DNA of 57,590 nt from an uncultured Clostridiaceae bacterium (GCA_902477765.1 CABSIM010000010.1:1-57590); one strand, 5' to 3'. Shown: positions 23,099 to 32,411, counted from the stretch's first letter. Numbers and translations: made by a program. Notes: generated from the letters alone by a model not told the origin.

Positions 23099-23307
23099 TG
23101 CCTGTGACATTTTTGAAACCGGGCGAGACCGGTACAGTCAGACGTGTGGGCGGCGCGGAGGACACCAGACGCTTTCTTGCCAATCTCGGATTTGTGGACG
23201 GGACAGAACTTAAAGTTGTTTCCGTACTTGGCGGGAACCTGATTGTTAATATCAGAAATTCCAGAGTGGCGATCAACCGGGAGATGGCAAAGAACATCAT
23301 GGTGTAA
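23098..23307 (+). CDS. feoA: FeoA family protein, first copy
   Basis: A 69-residue SH3-like FeoA domain (FLKPGETGTVRRVGG, then ANLGFVDGTELKVVSVLGGN and INREMAKNIMV). ATG 23098 was preferred over 23095 because the AAGGAGG spacing is then 7 bases. FeoA assists FeoB in ferrous iron uptake from the cytoplasmic face. A second FeoA follows directly, a duplication common in Clostridia. Confidence 0.88.
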   Translation: MPVTFLKPGETGTVRRVGGAEDTRRFLANLGFVDGTELKVVSVLGGNLIVNIRNSRVAINREMAKNIMV

Positions 23308-23334
23308 GCCGCCTGAGGAAGGAAAGGAGATATG

Positions 23335-23559
23335 ATGACATTACGTGACATTCCAGTGAAAACAACGGTCTCTGTTGTGAAGATCAACGGAGAAGGCGCA
23401 TTCCGCCGCCGGATCATGGACATGGGAATCACCAAGGGAAGCCGGATTTATGTGAGAAAAGTGGCGCCTCTCGGGGATCCTGTAGAGATTACGGTGCGGG
23501 GATATGAGCTTTCATTGAGAAAAAGCGATGCGGAAAGCATCGAAGTAGCAGTAATCTGA
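23335..23559 (+). CDS. feoA: FeoA family protein, second copy
   Basis: A 74-residue FeoA-like domain (LRDIPVKTTVSVVKINGEGA, RRRIMDMGITKGSRIYVRKV, and a C-terminal ELSLRKSDAESIEV). The RRRxMDMGI stretch is the best-known FeoA signature. GGAAAGGAG precedes ATG 23335. It lies between the first feoA and feoB. The two FeoA copies differ clearly, so they are probably not interchangeable. Confidence 0.9.
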   Translation: MTLRDIPVKTTVSVVKINGEGAFRRRIMDMGITKGSRIYVRKVAPLGDPVEITVRGYELSLRKSDAESIEVAVI

Positions 23560-23593
23560 GAACAGAGAGCTGAAGTAAAATGGGAGGATGGAT

Positions 23594-25780
23594 ATGACAC
23601 TGAAACTTGCGCTGGCGGGAAATCCCAACTGCGGAAAGACGACGATGTTCAATGCCCTGACAGGCGCGAACCAGTATGTCGGAAACTGGCCGGGGGTAAC
23701 CGTTGAAAAAAAGGAAGGCAGACTGAAAGCATCGGAAAAGGGAAAAGATGAGATTATCATCACAGACCTTCCGGGAATCTATTCCCTTTCTCCGTATACA
23801 CTGGAGGAAGTGGTGAGCCGTGATTACCTGCTGAAGGAGAAACCGGATGCCATTATCAACCTGGTGGACGCCACCAATATTGAAAGAAACCTGTATCTGA
23901 CCACGCAGCTTCTGGAAATCGGCATTCCGGTGGTCATTGCACTGAATATGTGTGACCTTCTGGAAAAAAGCGGAGACAGGATCGATATCGCAAAGCTTGG
24001 CGGAATGCTGGGATGCGAAATTGTGGAAACCTCAGCGCTGAAAGGAACCGGTCTCAGGGAAGTGGTGGACCGGGCTGTGGATGCGGCCAAAAAGCATGCC
24101 TGGAATCCTCCGGCAGAAGCGTTTTCTCCAAGAATAGAGGAAGCCGTATCCCGTGTGGAAGAGGCTGTTTCCGGAAGCGTGGATGCGGAACAGAAACGCT
24201 GGTATGCAGTGAAACTTCTGGAAAGAGATAAAAAGGTAGTGGAACAGCTGGCACTTCCGGCATCTGCCATGGCTCTGGTCAACGGCGAAGCAGCACGCCT
24301 GGAAAAAGAGATGGATGACGATACGGAAAGCATCATTACAGACGCCCGCTACCGCCGGATTGAAAAACTGGTGGAGAAAACCGTGAAGAAAGCCGGAACC
24401 GGCCTCAGCACATCGGATAAAATTGACAGAATTGTCACCAGCAGAATCCTGGGCCTTCCGATTTTCGTGCTGGTGATGTGGCTGGTATATTACATATCCG
24501 TCACAACGCTCGGGACCATGGGAACCGACTGGGCCAATGACAGCTTTGTGGCAGGAATCCAGGAAGCGGTATCAGGAGCAATGGATAACGCCGGCGCAGG
24601 CGATCTCACAAAAGGCATGGTGGTGGACGGAATCATCGGCGGACTGGGAGCAGTATTCGGATTCCTTCCGCAGATGGCACTTCTGTTCCTGCTTCTTTCC
24701 ATTCTGGAAGACTGCGGCTACATGGTGCGGATCGCATTTGTCATGGACCGTATTTTCCGGCATTTCGGTCTTTCCGGAAAAAGCTTCATTCCTCTGCTGA
24801 TTTCTTCCGGATGCGGAATTCCCGGAATCATGGCTTCCAGAACCATTGAAAATGACAATGACAGACGCCTTACGATCATGACCGCCACCTTTGTTCCCTG
24901 CGGTGCAAAGCTTCCGGTTATTGCTCTGATGGGAGGAGTCATGGCCGGATGGATGTCCGGCAACTATGAAGCTGCCGGCTGGATTGCTCCGCTTATGTAT
25001 TTCATCGGAGTGGCGGCAGTGCTGGTCTCAGCCATTATCCTGAAAAAAACGAAACCGTTTTCCGGCGAGCCGGCTCCCTTTGTCATGGAACTTCCGGCTT
25101 ACCATATTCCGTCTCCCAGGACAGTGCTCCTTCATGTATGGGAGCGCCTGAAAGGATTCATCATCAAAGCAGGCACCATTCTGTTCCTGGCCTGTGTCGT
25201 CATGTGGGTTCTTTCCACCTTCGGATTTGAAAACGGCGGATTCGGAATCGTGGAAGATGTATCCAACAGCCTGATGGCCATTGCGGGAAATGCCATTGCC
25301 CCGATTTTTGCACCTCTGGGATTCGGACAGTGGCAGCCGGTGGCAGCGTCCATTTCCGGTTTTTCTGCGAAAGAGGCCATTGTGACCACCATGGGTGTTC
25401 TTGCCAATGTGGATGAAGAACTGGTGGAAGAGGCAGATGTGGTGGCGGCGGCAGTTCAGAACTGGTTCCCCAGTGTTGTGGCGGCATTCTCGTTCCTGCT
25501 GTTTAACCTGCTGGATTCCCCGTGTCTGGCAGCCATCGCAACCATTGCTCAGCAGATGCAGTCCAGAAAGTGGTTCTGGTTCGCAATTCTTTTCCAGAAC
25601 GCGTTTGCCTATGGCGTCAGCCTCTGCGTGTACCAGCTGGGAACCTTTGCTCTGGGAGGCACATTCGGCATCGGTACGGCGGCGGCAGTGATCATTCTCC
25701 TGTTCCTGCTTTATATGCTGTTCCGTCCCGATCCGTATAAAAACAAAAAGATTTCCGTACGCCGGTCTGTGGCTGCATAA
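23594..25780 (+). CDS. feoB: Ferrous iron transporter FeoB
   Basis: A 728-residue FeoB. The N-terminal GTPase has G1 GNPNCGKTT, G2 around the conserved VTVEKKEG, G3 DLPGIYSLSPY and G4 NMCD, followed by the helical GDI-like domain. The C-terminal membrane part has two Gate motifs (SSGCGIPGIMASRTIEN and the region FIIKAGTILFLACVV) and about ten helices. It imports ferrous iron with GTP hydrolysis. ATG 23594 gives proper spacing to GGGAGG; ATG 23588 is also possible. It ends the Fur-controlled operon. Confidence 0.95.
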   Translation: MTLKLALAGNPNCGKTTMFNALTGANQYVGNWPGVTVEKKEGRLKASEKGKDEIIITDLPGIYSLSPYTLEEVVSRDYLLKEKPDAIINLVDATNIERNLYLTTQLLEIGIPVVIALNMCDLLEKSGDRIDIAKLGGMLGCEIVETSALKGTGLREVVDRAVDAAKKHAWNPPAEAFSPRIEEAVSRVEEAVSGSVDAEQKRWYAVKLLERDKKVVEQLALPASAMALVNGEAARLEKEMDDDTESIITDARYRRIEKLVEKTVKKAGTGLSTSDKIDRIVTSRILGLPIFVLVMWLVYYISVTTLGTMGTDWANDSFVAGIQEAVSGAMDNAGAGDLTKGMVVDGIIGGLGAVFGFLPQMALLFLLLSILEDCGYMVRIAFVMDRIFRHFGLSGKSFIPLLISSGCGIPGIMASRTIENDNDRRLTIMTATFVPCGAKLPVIALMGGVMAGWMSGNYEAAGWIAPLMYFIGVAAVLVSAIILKKTKPFSGEPAPFVMELPAYHIPSPRTVLLHVWERLKGFIIKAGTILFLACVVMWVLSTFGFENGGFGIVEDVSNSLMAIAGNAIAPIFAPLGFGQWQPVAASISGFSAKEAIVTTMGVLANVDEELVEEADVVAAAVQNWFPSVVAAFSFLLFNLLDSPCLAAIATIAQQMQSRKWFWFAILFQNAFAYGVSLCVYQLGTFALGGTFGIGTAAAVIILLFLLYMLFRPDPYKNKKISVRRSVAA

Positions 25781-25905
25781 AACGGCGGCAGGACATTTAC
25801 GGAAGAACCGTGACGGAGCCGGCAGAAGAGAATGCAGGCAGATGTCATGAGGAAACAGGCAGTCAGACGGACAGAACGGATACAGAAAAGACTGAAAAGA
25901 AATAA

Positions 25906-25938
25906 AACGGCATGGCTTTCGGCTGTGCCGTTTTTTGC
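25906..25938 (+). terminator. Terminator after feoB
   Basis: AACGGCATGGC pairs with GCTGTGCCGTT around a TTTCG loop, followed by TTTT. It ends the feo operon about 125 bases after feoB. Confidence 0.85.
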
Positions 25939-25940
25939 TG

Positions 25941-25969
25941 TTGAACAGAGAGAGGCAAAAGTGTAAAAT
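25941..25969 (+). promoter_or_regulatory. Promoter of the ZIP transporter gene
   Basis: TTGAAC (25941-25946) and TAAAAT (25964-25969) with a 17-base spacer, immediately after the feo terminator and 48 bases before the TTG start. Confidence 0.6.
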
Positions 25970-26017
25970 ATAGAAAACAGAAAAAACAGATCAGAAAAAG
26001 AAAAGGAGACAGAAGAT

Positions 26018-26797
26018 TTGACGAATATTTTACTGGGAATTCTGATCCCGTTTGCGGGAACCGCAGCGGGATCGGGATGCGTATATTTTATGAAAGACCG
26101 GATCCACCCCACACTGCAGAAGGCACTGCTGGGATTTGCCTCGGGAATCATGGTGGCAGCCTCGGTCTGGTCCCTGCTGATTCCTGCCATGGAACAGTCA
26201 GAGCATATGGGAAAACTGGCCTTTGTGCCTGCAGCCTCGGGATTCCTTCTGGGAATTGCCTTTCTGCTGCTCATGGACAAAACCGTGCCTCATCTGCATA
26301 TGGACCAGGACGAACCGGAGGGAATCCGCTGCAGCTGGAGAAAAGCAACCATGCTGGTGCTGGCAGTGACGCTCCATAATATTCCGGAAGGAATGGCAGT
26401 GGGAGTCATGTTTGCCGGAGTCCTGGCGGAAAACAGCGGAATCACCCTGGCCGGAGCCTTTGCCCTTTCCATAGGAATTGCCATTCAGAACTTTCCGGAA
26501 GGGGCGATCATCTCCATGCCGCTAAAAAGTGAAGGCGTCAGCCGACACCGGGCATTTCTGATGGGAGCGGCTTCCGGAGCCGTGGAGCCGGCCGGCGCGC
26601 TTCTTACGGTGCTTCTGTACCGGCTGGTGACGCCGGTACTGCCGTATCTTCTGGCTTTTGCTGCTGGAGCCATGCTCTACGTGGTGGTGGAAGAGCTGAT
26701 TCCGGAGGCCTCCGAAGGAAAACATTCCAACCTGGGGACCCTGGGCTTTGCTGCAGGGTTTACAGTGATGATGATTCTGGACGTGGCTCTGGGCTAG
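26018..26797 (+). CDS. ZIP family divalent metal transporter
   Basis: A 259-residue ZIP-family protein with about eight membrane helices. The metal path is marked by HNIPEG (TM4) and QNFPEG (TM5), and a short His-containing cytoplasmic loop (HLHMDQDEPEG) precedes TM4. Members import zinc or other divalent ions, and some work in the other direction. TTG 26018 follows AAAAGGAGA, and no ATG fits. Its stop codon region overlaps that of the convergent MATE gene by 4 bases. Confidence 0.9.
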   Translation: MTNILLGILIPFAGTAAGSGCVYFMKDRIHPTLQKALLGFASGIMVAASVWSLLIPAMEQSEHMGKLAFVPAASGFLLGIAFLLLMDKTVPHLHMDQDEPEGIRCSWRKATMLVLAVTLHNIPEGMAVGVMFAGVLAENSGITLAGAFALSIGIAIQNFPEGAIISMPLKSEGVSRHRAFLMGAASGAVEPAGALLTVLLYRLVTPVLPYLLAFAAGAMLYVVVEELIPEASEGKHSNLGTLGFAAGFTVMMILDVALG

Positions 26798-28182
26798 GCG
26801 GTTTCCGTTTCCTGAATCTGCCGGCTGATGATCTTCATTTCCCTGCGTATCATTACAGCAGATACCACAGCAGCCACGAAATCGGCAATGGGTCCGGCAT
26901 AAAGAATCCCGTCAATGCCCATAAACAGGGGAAGGATCACAATGAGGGGAAGAAGGAACAGGATCTGTCTGGTGAGAGACAGGAAAATTCCTTTTTTCGG
27001 TTTGCCTATGGCAGTAAAAAAGTTGGAAGTAATGGGCTGGATACAGTTGAGGAAGGTACAGAACAGGAATACGTGAAAATAGGAAACCGCAAACTGAATG
27101 TACTCTTCGGAACCGGAACCGAACAGGGAAATGATCTGGCGCGGAAATACCTGAAACATGAAAAACGCAATGCAGGAAATGATGAACGCAGACCGGAGGG
27201 CAATGTGATATACCTGTTTTACCCTGCGATAATTTTTTGCTCCGTAGTTGAAGCTGGCAATGGGCTGAAGTCCCTGGGAAATTCCTATGTTCACGGAAAA
27301 GAACACCTGATTGACCTTGGTGACGATTCCGGCACAGGCCAGCGGAATGGCTTCTCCGTATGCGGAAAGGGACCCGTAATAGGTCAGGGATTTATTCATG
27401 ACGATCTGAACGGTCATCATGGCCACCTGATTGAAAAAAGAAGAGGCTCCGAGGGAGACGATCCTCAGAAAATAAGAAAGTCTGGGAATCAGATGACAGC
27501 GGCGGAGCGTGACAGTCTTGCAGTGGGAGAAATAGCGTACCGCCATGCAGAAAGCCGCAATCTGACCGATGATGGTGGCCAGGGCCGCACCTGCCATTCC
27601 CATATGGAAGCCAAAGATGAACAGCGGATCCAGAATGGTGTTGATGACGGCACCGGTGATGTTGCAGATCATGGCAAAGCGCGGACTGCCGTCAGCACGG
27701 ATCAGATGCCCTCCGCCGTTGGAAAGGATCAGAAAGGGAAAACCGATGGCAGTGATCCTGGTGTATGTCCTGGCGTAATCCATGATGTTGGCGGGAGCAC
27801 CGAAAAAGATCAGCATCTGGTCCAGAAACAGCTCCGTAAAAATGCTTAAAATGACGCCGAAGCCAAACAGCATGGCTGCGGCGTTTCCCATATAGTAGAC
27901 CGCCTTTTCACGGTCGCCTTCGCCCATGGTCAGATTGAAGGAGGCGGCGCCTCCGGTTCCGAATAAAAGCGCAATGGCCACACAGGATGTGCTCAGAGGG
28001 AAAACGATGTTGGTGGCGGCATTGCCCAGTTCCCCGATGCTGTGGCCGATGAAAAGCTGGTCCACAATATTGTAAAGAGCCGCCACCAGCATGGCAATGA
28101 TGCTGGGGACGGCAAACTGTTTCAGCAGAGTTCCGATGGGTCTGGTGCCCAGGGGATTCTGTACGGTATCGGTATGTTCCAT
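26794..28182 (-). CDS. MATE family multidrug/Na+ antiporter
   Basis: A 462-residue MATE transporter with two bundles of six helices. Typical stretches are GTLLKQFAVPSIIAMLV, ALYNIVDQLFIGHSIG, GTGGAASFNLTMGEGD (first half), and NIGISQGLQPIASFNYGAKN with GLQP in the second half. It exports cationic compounds by cation antiport; the substrate is unknown. AAAGGAGAG precedes its ATG. It is convergent and overlaps the ZIP gene at the stops, and it lies 24 bases after trkH in the same direction. Confidence 0.92.
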   Translation of the reverse strand: MEHTDTVQNPLGTRPIGTLLKQFAVPSIIAMLVAALYNIVDQLFIGHSIGELGNAATNIVFPLSTSCVAIALLFGTGGAASFNLTMGEGDREKAVYYMGNAAAMLFGFGVILSIFTELFLDQMLIFFGAPANIMDYARTYTRITAIGFPFLILSNGGGHLIRADGSPRFAMICNITGAVINTILDPLFIFGFHMGMAGAALATIIGQIAAFCMAVRYFSHCKTVTLRRCHLIPRLSYFLRIVSLGASSFFNQVAMMTVQIVMNKSLTYYGSLSAYGEAIPLACAGIVTKVNQVFFSVNIGISQGLQPIASFNYGAKNYRRVKQVYHIALRSAFIISCIAFFMFQVFPRQIISLFGSGSEEYIQFAVSYFHVFLFCTFLNCIQPITSNFFTAIGKPKKGIFLSLTRQILFLLPLIVILPLFMGIDGILYAGPIADFVAAVVSAVMIRREMKIISRQIQETETA

Positions 28183-28206
28183 TCAGGTTCTCTCCTTTCA
28201 GTCAGA

Positions 28207-29649
28207 TCAGAAACGTTTCCAGGTGTCACGGACAAAAAGCAGCAGCAGAGGGAAGATTTCCAGACGTCCGGCCAGCATGTCAAAAATAAGGACCAGCTTG
28301 GCACCGTCGGAAAACATGCCGAAGTTCTGCGTGGGTCCCACCATCTCAAGACCGGGACCGATGTTGTTGAAGGTGGCGGCCACAGCCGTAAAGTTGGTGA
28401 TCAGGTCAAAGTTGTCCAGGCCCACAAGAAGCACGGAAAAAGAAAAGATCAGCACGTAGGCCACCATGAACACATTGACGGACTTGAGGACATCATTATC
28501 CACGATGCGTCCTTCCAGTTTGATTTTGCGGACACCGTGGGGGTGGATATATTCAAACAGTTCCCGGGATACGCTGTGGACCAGCAGAATCAGACGGGAA
28601 ACCTTGATGCCGCCGCCGGTACTTCCGGCACAGGCACCCACAAACATCAGCATCACCAGAATTGTCTTGGGCACTTCCGGCCAGAGATTGAAATCCGTGG
28701 TGGCAAAGCCTGTGGTGGTGATAATGGAGCCCACCTGGAAAAAGGCATGGTGGAACGCCGTGGAAAAATTCGGATATACATCCCGTATGATGAATGCAAT
28801 GGTGACGGTGGAAACCGCAATGATGCCCAGATACCATCTGGCTTCCTGGCACTGCCATGCCAGTTTCGGCTTTTTCATGTACAGATAAAAATATACATTG
28901 AAATTGATTCCGAACATGATCATGAAAATGGTCACAACCGTCTGGAGATAGGTGGAATAGCCGGCCATGCTGTCGTTGCGGATTCCAAATCCTCCCGTGC
29001 CGGCTGTACCGAACATGGTGGTAAGGGCGTCAAAAAGAGGCATCCGTCCGGCCAGAAGAAAAATCAGTTCAATGACCGAAAGCGCGATATAAAGTCCGTA
29101 AAGAGTCTTGGCAGTGGACTGGACTTTGGGCATCAGCTTGCTGACCGACGGGCCGGGACTTTCCGCTTTCATCAGATTCATATGATAGCCGCCGCCTGTA
29201 AGGGGAAGGAGGGAGAGCAGGAAAACCAGAACTCCCATGCCTCCGATCCAGTGGGTGAAGCTTCTCCAGAAAAGAATGCATCTGGGGAGACTTTCCACAT
29301 CGGACAGAATACTGGCACCGGTGGTGGTAAATCCGGAAACGGTCTCGAAAAGCGCGTTCACGTAACTGGGAATGGAGCCGCTGATGACGAAGGGGAGTGC
29401 TCCGAAAACGCTCATGAGGATCCAGCTGAGTGCCACGGTCACAAATCCTTCGCGGGTATAAAAAACCCTGTTGGCCGGCTGACGGATCATGCCGGGAACG
29501 CCGAATGCCAGGCACAGGACGATGGACGCTGCGAAAGACAGTCCTGCCGCTTCGCCGTAAATCAGGGCCACGGCGCAGGGCAGGAGCATGAAACCGGCTT
29601 CAATCACAAGAACCCAGCCGATGAGATAAAAAATCATGGAATAATTCAT
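28207..29649 (-). CDS. trkH: TrkH family potassium uptake channel
   Basis: A 480-residue TrkH/KtrB-type protein. Four pore repeats can be traced through selectivity-filter-like segments: FTTTGASI, GTAGTGGFG, TTTGFATTDF and NNIGPGLE, each with the conserved Gly. The second half contains GACAGSTGGGIKVSRL. It forms the membrane channel of the Trk potassium system and needs the cytosolic TrkA ring encoded just upstream on the same strand, with a 33-base gap. Confidence 0.93.
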   Translation of the reverse strand: MNYSMIFYLIGWVLVIEAGFMLLPCAVALIYGEAAGLSFAASIVLCLAFGVPGMIRQPANRVFYTREGFVTVALSWILMSVFGALPFVISGSIPSYVNALFETVSGFTTTGASILSDVESLPRCILFWRSFTHWIGGMGVLVFLLSLLPLTGGGYHMNLMKAESPGPSVSKLMPKVQSTAKTLYGLYIALSVIELIFLLAGRMPLFDALTTMFGTAGTGGFGIRNDSMAGYSTYLQTVVTIFMIMFGINFNVYFYLYMKKPKLAWQCQEARWYLGIIAVSTVTIAFIIRDVYPNFSTAFHHAFFQVGSIITTTGFATTDFNLWPEVPKTILVMLMFVGACAGSTGGGIKVSRLILLVHSVSRELFEYIHPHGVRKIKLEGRIVDNDVLKSVNVFMVAYVLIFSFSVLLVGLDNFDLITNFTAVAATFNNIGPGLEMVGPTQNFGMFSDGAKLVLIFDMLAGRLEIFPLLLLFVRDTWKRF

Positions 29650-29682
29650 GACAGAACTCCTTTGGGGTAATTTGTAATCCGG

Positions 29683-31038
29683 TTATTTCAGAATGTCACA
29701 GACGTTCTGGAGTCCCCGGTGGGTGGTCACGACAATAACGGTATCCCCCACCTGGATCCGGTTCTGTCCCCTGGGAGTAAGGATTGTGCCGTTCCGGTTG
29801 ATGCAGCAGAGGAGAAGATTGTCTTTCAGATTCAGCTCATTCAGCGGAACATCTGTCACTGCGGAAGGTTCATGAATGGAGAATTCCAGAGCTTCCGCCC
29901 GGTCATCCAGGATCTTGTACAGTGTTTCCACGTTGCTTCCCATGGAGTTCTGGCGGGCACGGACATATTTCAGGATATAGTCGGCGGTCAGATATTTGGG
30001 ATAGATCACACTGCCGATATCCAGGCTGTCCACCACGTCATTGAACGCAATGCGGTTGACTTTTGCAATGAGCTTGGCGTTGGAGTGCATTTTGGCAAAC
30101 AGGGTCAGGAAGATGTTTTCCTCGTCCAGGTTGGTGAGGGCGATAAAAGAATCTGCCTGGGAGAGCCCGTGCTCCATAAGGAGATGCTGGTTGCTGCCGT
30201 CTCCGTTGATGATGTCTGCGCCCGGAAGAACACCGCTCAGATATTCACAGCGGTCCCGGTTGTTTTCGATGATGCGTACCCGGAAGCCGAGTTTCAGCAG
30301 AGACTGGGCCAGATAATGGGAAATGGTGCCGCCTCCGATAATCAGGGAGTTCCTGACGCGGCGGGAGCGGAGCCCGATTTTTTCAAAGAAATCGGCGGTG
30401 GCCTTCAGAGAGCCCACAATGGACAGGATATCATCATTGCGGAGTTCAAAATTTCCTCCGGGAATCACCACGTCCTCACCGCGTTCCACGGCGCAGATCA
30501 GGACATCGGTTTTCAGGCGGTTCATGGCATCCATGACGGTCATGCCGTCCAGCCCGGTCCGGGAGGTCAGTTTGAACCGGAGAAGCTCCACACGGCCTTT
30601 GGCAAAGGTGTCAATTTTGATGGCAGACGGAAATTTGAGAAGTTTCAGGATTTCCCTGGCAGCCGTCAGCTCCGGATTGATAATCATGGAAATTCCCAGC
30701 TGTTCCCGGATAAAACCGATTTCCTTGCTGTACATGGGATTTCTCACCCGCGCAATGGTCTGGCAGCGGCCGGATTTTTTGGCAATCAGGCAGCAGAGCA
30801 GGTTCAGCTCGTCGGCTCCTGTGACGGCGATGAACAGATCAGCGCTTTCCACGCCGGCATCCATCTGAACATTGAAGCTGGCACCGTTTCCCACAATGCC
30901 CATGGCATCGTAACGGCTGGATACATCCTCGATTTTTTCCGCGGACAGGTCCACCAGTACCAGATCATGTCCTTCCCGGCAGAGCCGTTCTGCCAGGCTG
31001 GTGCCGATTTTTCCGCAGCCCACAATTATGATTTTCAT
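29683..31038 (-). CDS. trkA: TrkA potassium channel regulatory subunit
   Basis: A 451-residue protein with two tandem TrkA-N/TrkA-C units. The first Rossmann domain starts MKIIIVGCGKIGTSLAERL, the second SLIIGGGTISHYLAQSLL. Each has an acidic residue binding the NAD/ATP ribose (VLVDLS, IIENNR) and is followed by a regulatory C domain (DGMTVMDAM, and VGDTVIVVTTHRG). The full-length double form pairs with TrkH. ATG 31038 was chosen because AAGGATT lies upstream; a longer frame from 31062 has none. Confidence 0.94.
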   Translation of the reverse strand: MKIIIVGCGKIGTSLAERLCREGHDLVLVDLSAEKIEDVSSRYDAMGIVGNGASFNVQMDAGVESADLFIAVTGADELNLLCCLIAKKSGRCQTIARVRNPMYSKEIGFIREQLGISMIINPELTAAREILKLLKFPSAIKIDTFAKGRVELLRFKLTSRTGLDGMTVMDAMNRLKTDVLICAVERGEDVVIPGGNFELRNDDILSIVGSLKATADFFEKIGLRSRRVRNSLIIGGGTISHYLAQSLLKLGFRVRIIENNRDRCEYLSGVLPGADIINGDGSNQHLLMEHGLSQADSFIALTNLDEENIFLTLFAKMHSNAKLIAKVNRIAFNDVVDSLDIGSVIYPKYLTADYILKYVRARQNSMGSNVETLYKILDDRAEALEFSIHEPSAVTDVPLNELNLKDNLLLCCINRNGTILTPRGQNRIQVGDTVIVVTTHRGLQNVCDILK

Positions 31039-31130
31039 AAGAATCCTTTCCGATGTTCTCAAGTATTAAGAAAGTATTTTTATTTTGTATTTTATGTTAA
31101 AAAAACATGAAAAAAGAGAGCGATAAGATT

Positions 31131-31158
31131 ATTATACTATCTCCTGAAAAAAAGTCCA
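31131..31158 (-). promoter_or_regulatory. Probable trkA-trkH promoter
   Basis: On the minus strand TATAAT (plus 31131-31136) has TGGACT 16 bases upstream (31153-31158). The leader to trkA is about 85 bases and very AT-rich. No known potassium or c-di-AMP riboswitch was recognised in it. Confidence 0.5.
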
Positions 31159-31217
31159 TGACTTGTTGAAAAAAGAAAAAAAATGCCGGACGGCGGCAGA
31201 AAAAAACAGGAAAACGA

Positions 31218-31245
31218 AAAAAGAGCCCCGGAAAATCCGGGGCCC
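31218..31245 (-). terminator. Terminator of the methyltransferase gene
   Basis: GCCCCGGA/TCCGGGGC (31225-31243) is a perfect 8-bp stem with a 3-base loop. On the minus strand it runs into CTCTTTTTTC. It separates the methyltransferase gene from trkA. Confidence 0.88.
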
Positions 31246-31265
31246 TTCGGGCAAAAAGAACAATT

Positions 31266-32129
31266 TTATCTGGATTCCCACCGTCCGGCAGCACCGCAGG
31301 GCAGGCAGAGACCGGAAGAGGATACCGGGAGCCCGATTTCATCGGCGTGGACGGTGCCTCCGAAGCGCGGAGAAACGGTGGTTCCCAGCATATAGGTAAG
31401 GACGGAAGGCGCCAGACCGGTGGTGTAGGAATTAATCAGGAAAAACAGAGGCCTGTCGGAAAGCAGTTCCGTGCAGAGTTTTACCAGAGGGTAAACCGCA
31501 TCCTCGATTTTCCAGATTTCGCCTTTGGGGCCGCGTCCGTATGACGGAGGATCCATGATGATGGCATCATAATGATTCTGCCGGCGGATCTCCCGTTCCA
31601 CGAATTTGACACAGTCATCCACGATCCATCGGATCGGTGCGTTTTCAAGACCGCTGGACCGGGCATTTTCCCTGGCCCAGGCAACCATTCCCTTTGAGGC
31701 ATCCACGTGGGTCACGGCTGCGCCGGCTGCGGCCGCAGCCAGGGTGGCGCCTCCGGTATAGGCAAAGAGATTCAGAACTTTGACGGGACGGCCCGCGTTC
31801 CGTATTTTATTGCCGAACCAGTCCCAGTTGGCGGCCTGTTCCGGGAAGAGACCGGTGTGCTTGAAGCTGAACGGCTTCAGCTGAAAGGTCAGATCTCTGT
31901 AGTGAATGCTCCACTGTTCGGGAAGAGAGAAAAACTCCCATTCCCCGCCGCCTCTGGAGCTCCTGTGGTAATGGCCGTTGGGCTTTTTCCAGCGTTTTTC
32001 CGTCCTTTCCGTATCCCAGATGACCTGGGGATCGGGGCGGATCAGAATATAGTTTCCCCATCGTTCCAGTTTTTCTCCTCTGGAACAGTCAATGACCTCA
32101 TAGTCGGTCCAGCCGTCTGCAATCCACAT
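31266..32129 (-). CDS. RlmI/RlmK-like SAM-dependent methyltransferase
   Basis: A 287-residue class I methyltransferase of the COG1092 type. The SAM-binding loop is VLNLFAYTGGATLAAAAAGA, the ribose-binding acid is in VTHVDASKGMV, and the catalytic motif is MDPPSYGRGPKGE. Relatives methylate 23S rRNA cytosine or guanine. The first 100 residues (WGNYILIRPDPQVIW, FSFKHTGLFPEQAANW) match the shorter Clostridial form that lacks a PUA domain. ATG 32129 has AGGAGG upstream; the longer frame to 32399 runs through the promoter. Confidence 0.85.
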   Translation of the reverse strand: MWIADGWTDYEVIDCSRGEKLERWGNYILIRPDPQVIWDTERTEKRWKKPNGHYHRSSRGGGEWEFFSLPEQWSIHYRDLTFQLKPFSFKHTGLFPEQAANWDWFGNKIRNAGRPVKVLNLFAYTGGATLAAAAAGAAVTHVDASKGMVAWARENARSSGLENAPIRWIVDDCVKFVEREIRRQNHYDAIIMDPPSYGRGPKGEIWKIEDAVYPLVKLCTELLSDRPLFFLINSYTTGLAPSVLTYMLGTTVSPRFGGTVHADEIGLPVSSSGLCLPCGAAGRWESR

Positions 32130-32149
32130 AGTGTCCTCCTGTTTTATAT

Positions 32150-32178
32150 TAATGGAGGCTGCTGCGGACGCGCAGCCT
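32150..32178. promoter_or_regulatory. Leader hairpin before the methyltransferase gene
   Basis: GGAGGCTGC pairs perfectly with GCAGCCTCC around an 8-base loop. It lies between the promoter and the ribosome binding site on the minus strand. It could affect transcription or mRNA stability. No T-tract follows it directly. Confidence 0.5.
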
Positions 32179-32198
32179 CCGGATGTTCTTACTGCCAC

Positions 32199-32227
32199 AT
32201 TATAAAGGAAAAAACAGGCAGTGTCAA
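32199..32227 (-). promoter_or_regulatory. Consensus promoter of the methyltransferase gene
   Basis: On the minus strand TTGACA (plus 32222-32227) and TATAAT (32199-32204) match consensus completely with a 17-base spacer. It is one of the strongest promoters in the window. Confidence 0.85.
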
Positions 32228-32318
32228 ACGGTAATCCCACAGGAATGCAGGCCTGAAGATCCCCGGATTCCGCAGGGGGTTCCTGCCTGTTTGTAAGAGA
32301 ATTGAAAGATAATTTATA

Positions 32319-32347
32319 TTGAATAATTTCCAATATACTGGTAAAAT
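32319..32347 (+). promoter_or_regulatory. Promoter of the surface-protein gene
   Basis: TTGAAT (32319-32324) and TAAAAT (32342-32347) with a 17-base spacer, 64 bases before ATG 32412. Confidence 0.55.
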
Positions 32348-32411
32348 GAACACGTGGAATTACAAAAAGGAAAAGGGATATATGCCAACGGCATATCAAG
32401 GAGATGGATGG

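Noticed and set aside
25831..25965. 44-codon basic frame between feoB and the ZIP gene
   Set aside because: It runs through the feo terminator stem and the ZIP promoter, and has no ribosome binding site.
28042..29670. 542-codon open frame antisense to the MATE and trkH genes
   Set aside because: Gly/His/Lys-rich shadow of membrane-protein codons; no start signal; both sense genes are complete.
29719..31110. 463-codon plus-strand frame across trkA
   Set aside because: trkA on the minus strand has both Rossmann signatures in full; the plus frame has no recognisable domain.
31039..31130. AT-rich trkA leader as a c-di-AMP or potassium riboswitch
   Set aside because: No conserved core of a known riboswitch could be seen; only a promoter and a plain AT-rich leader remain.
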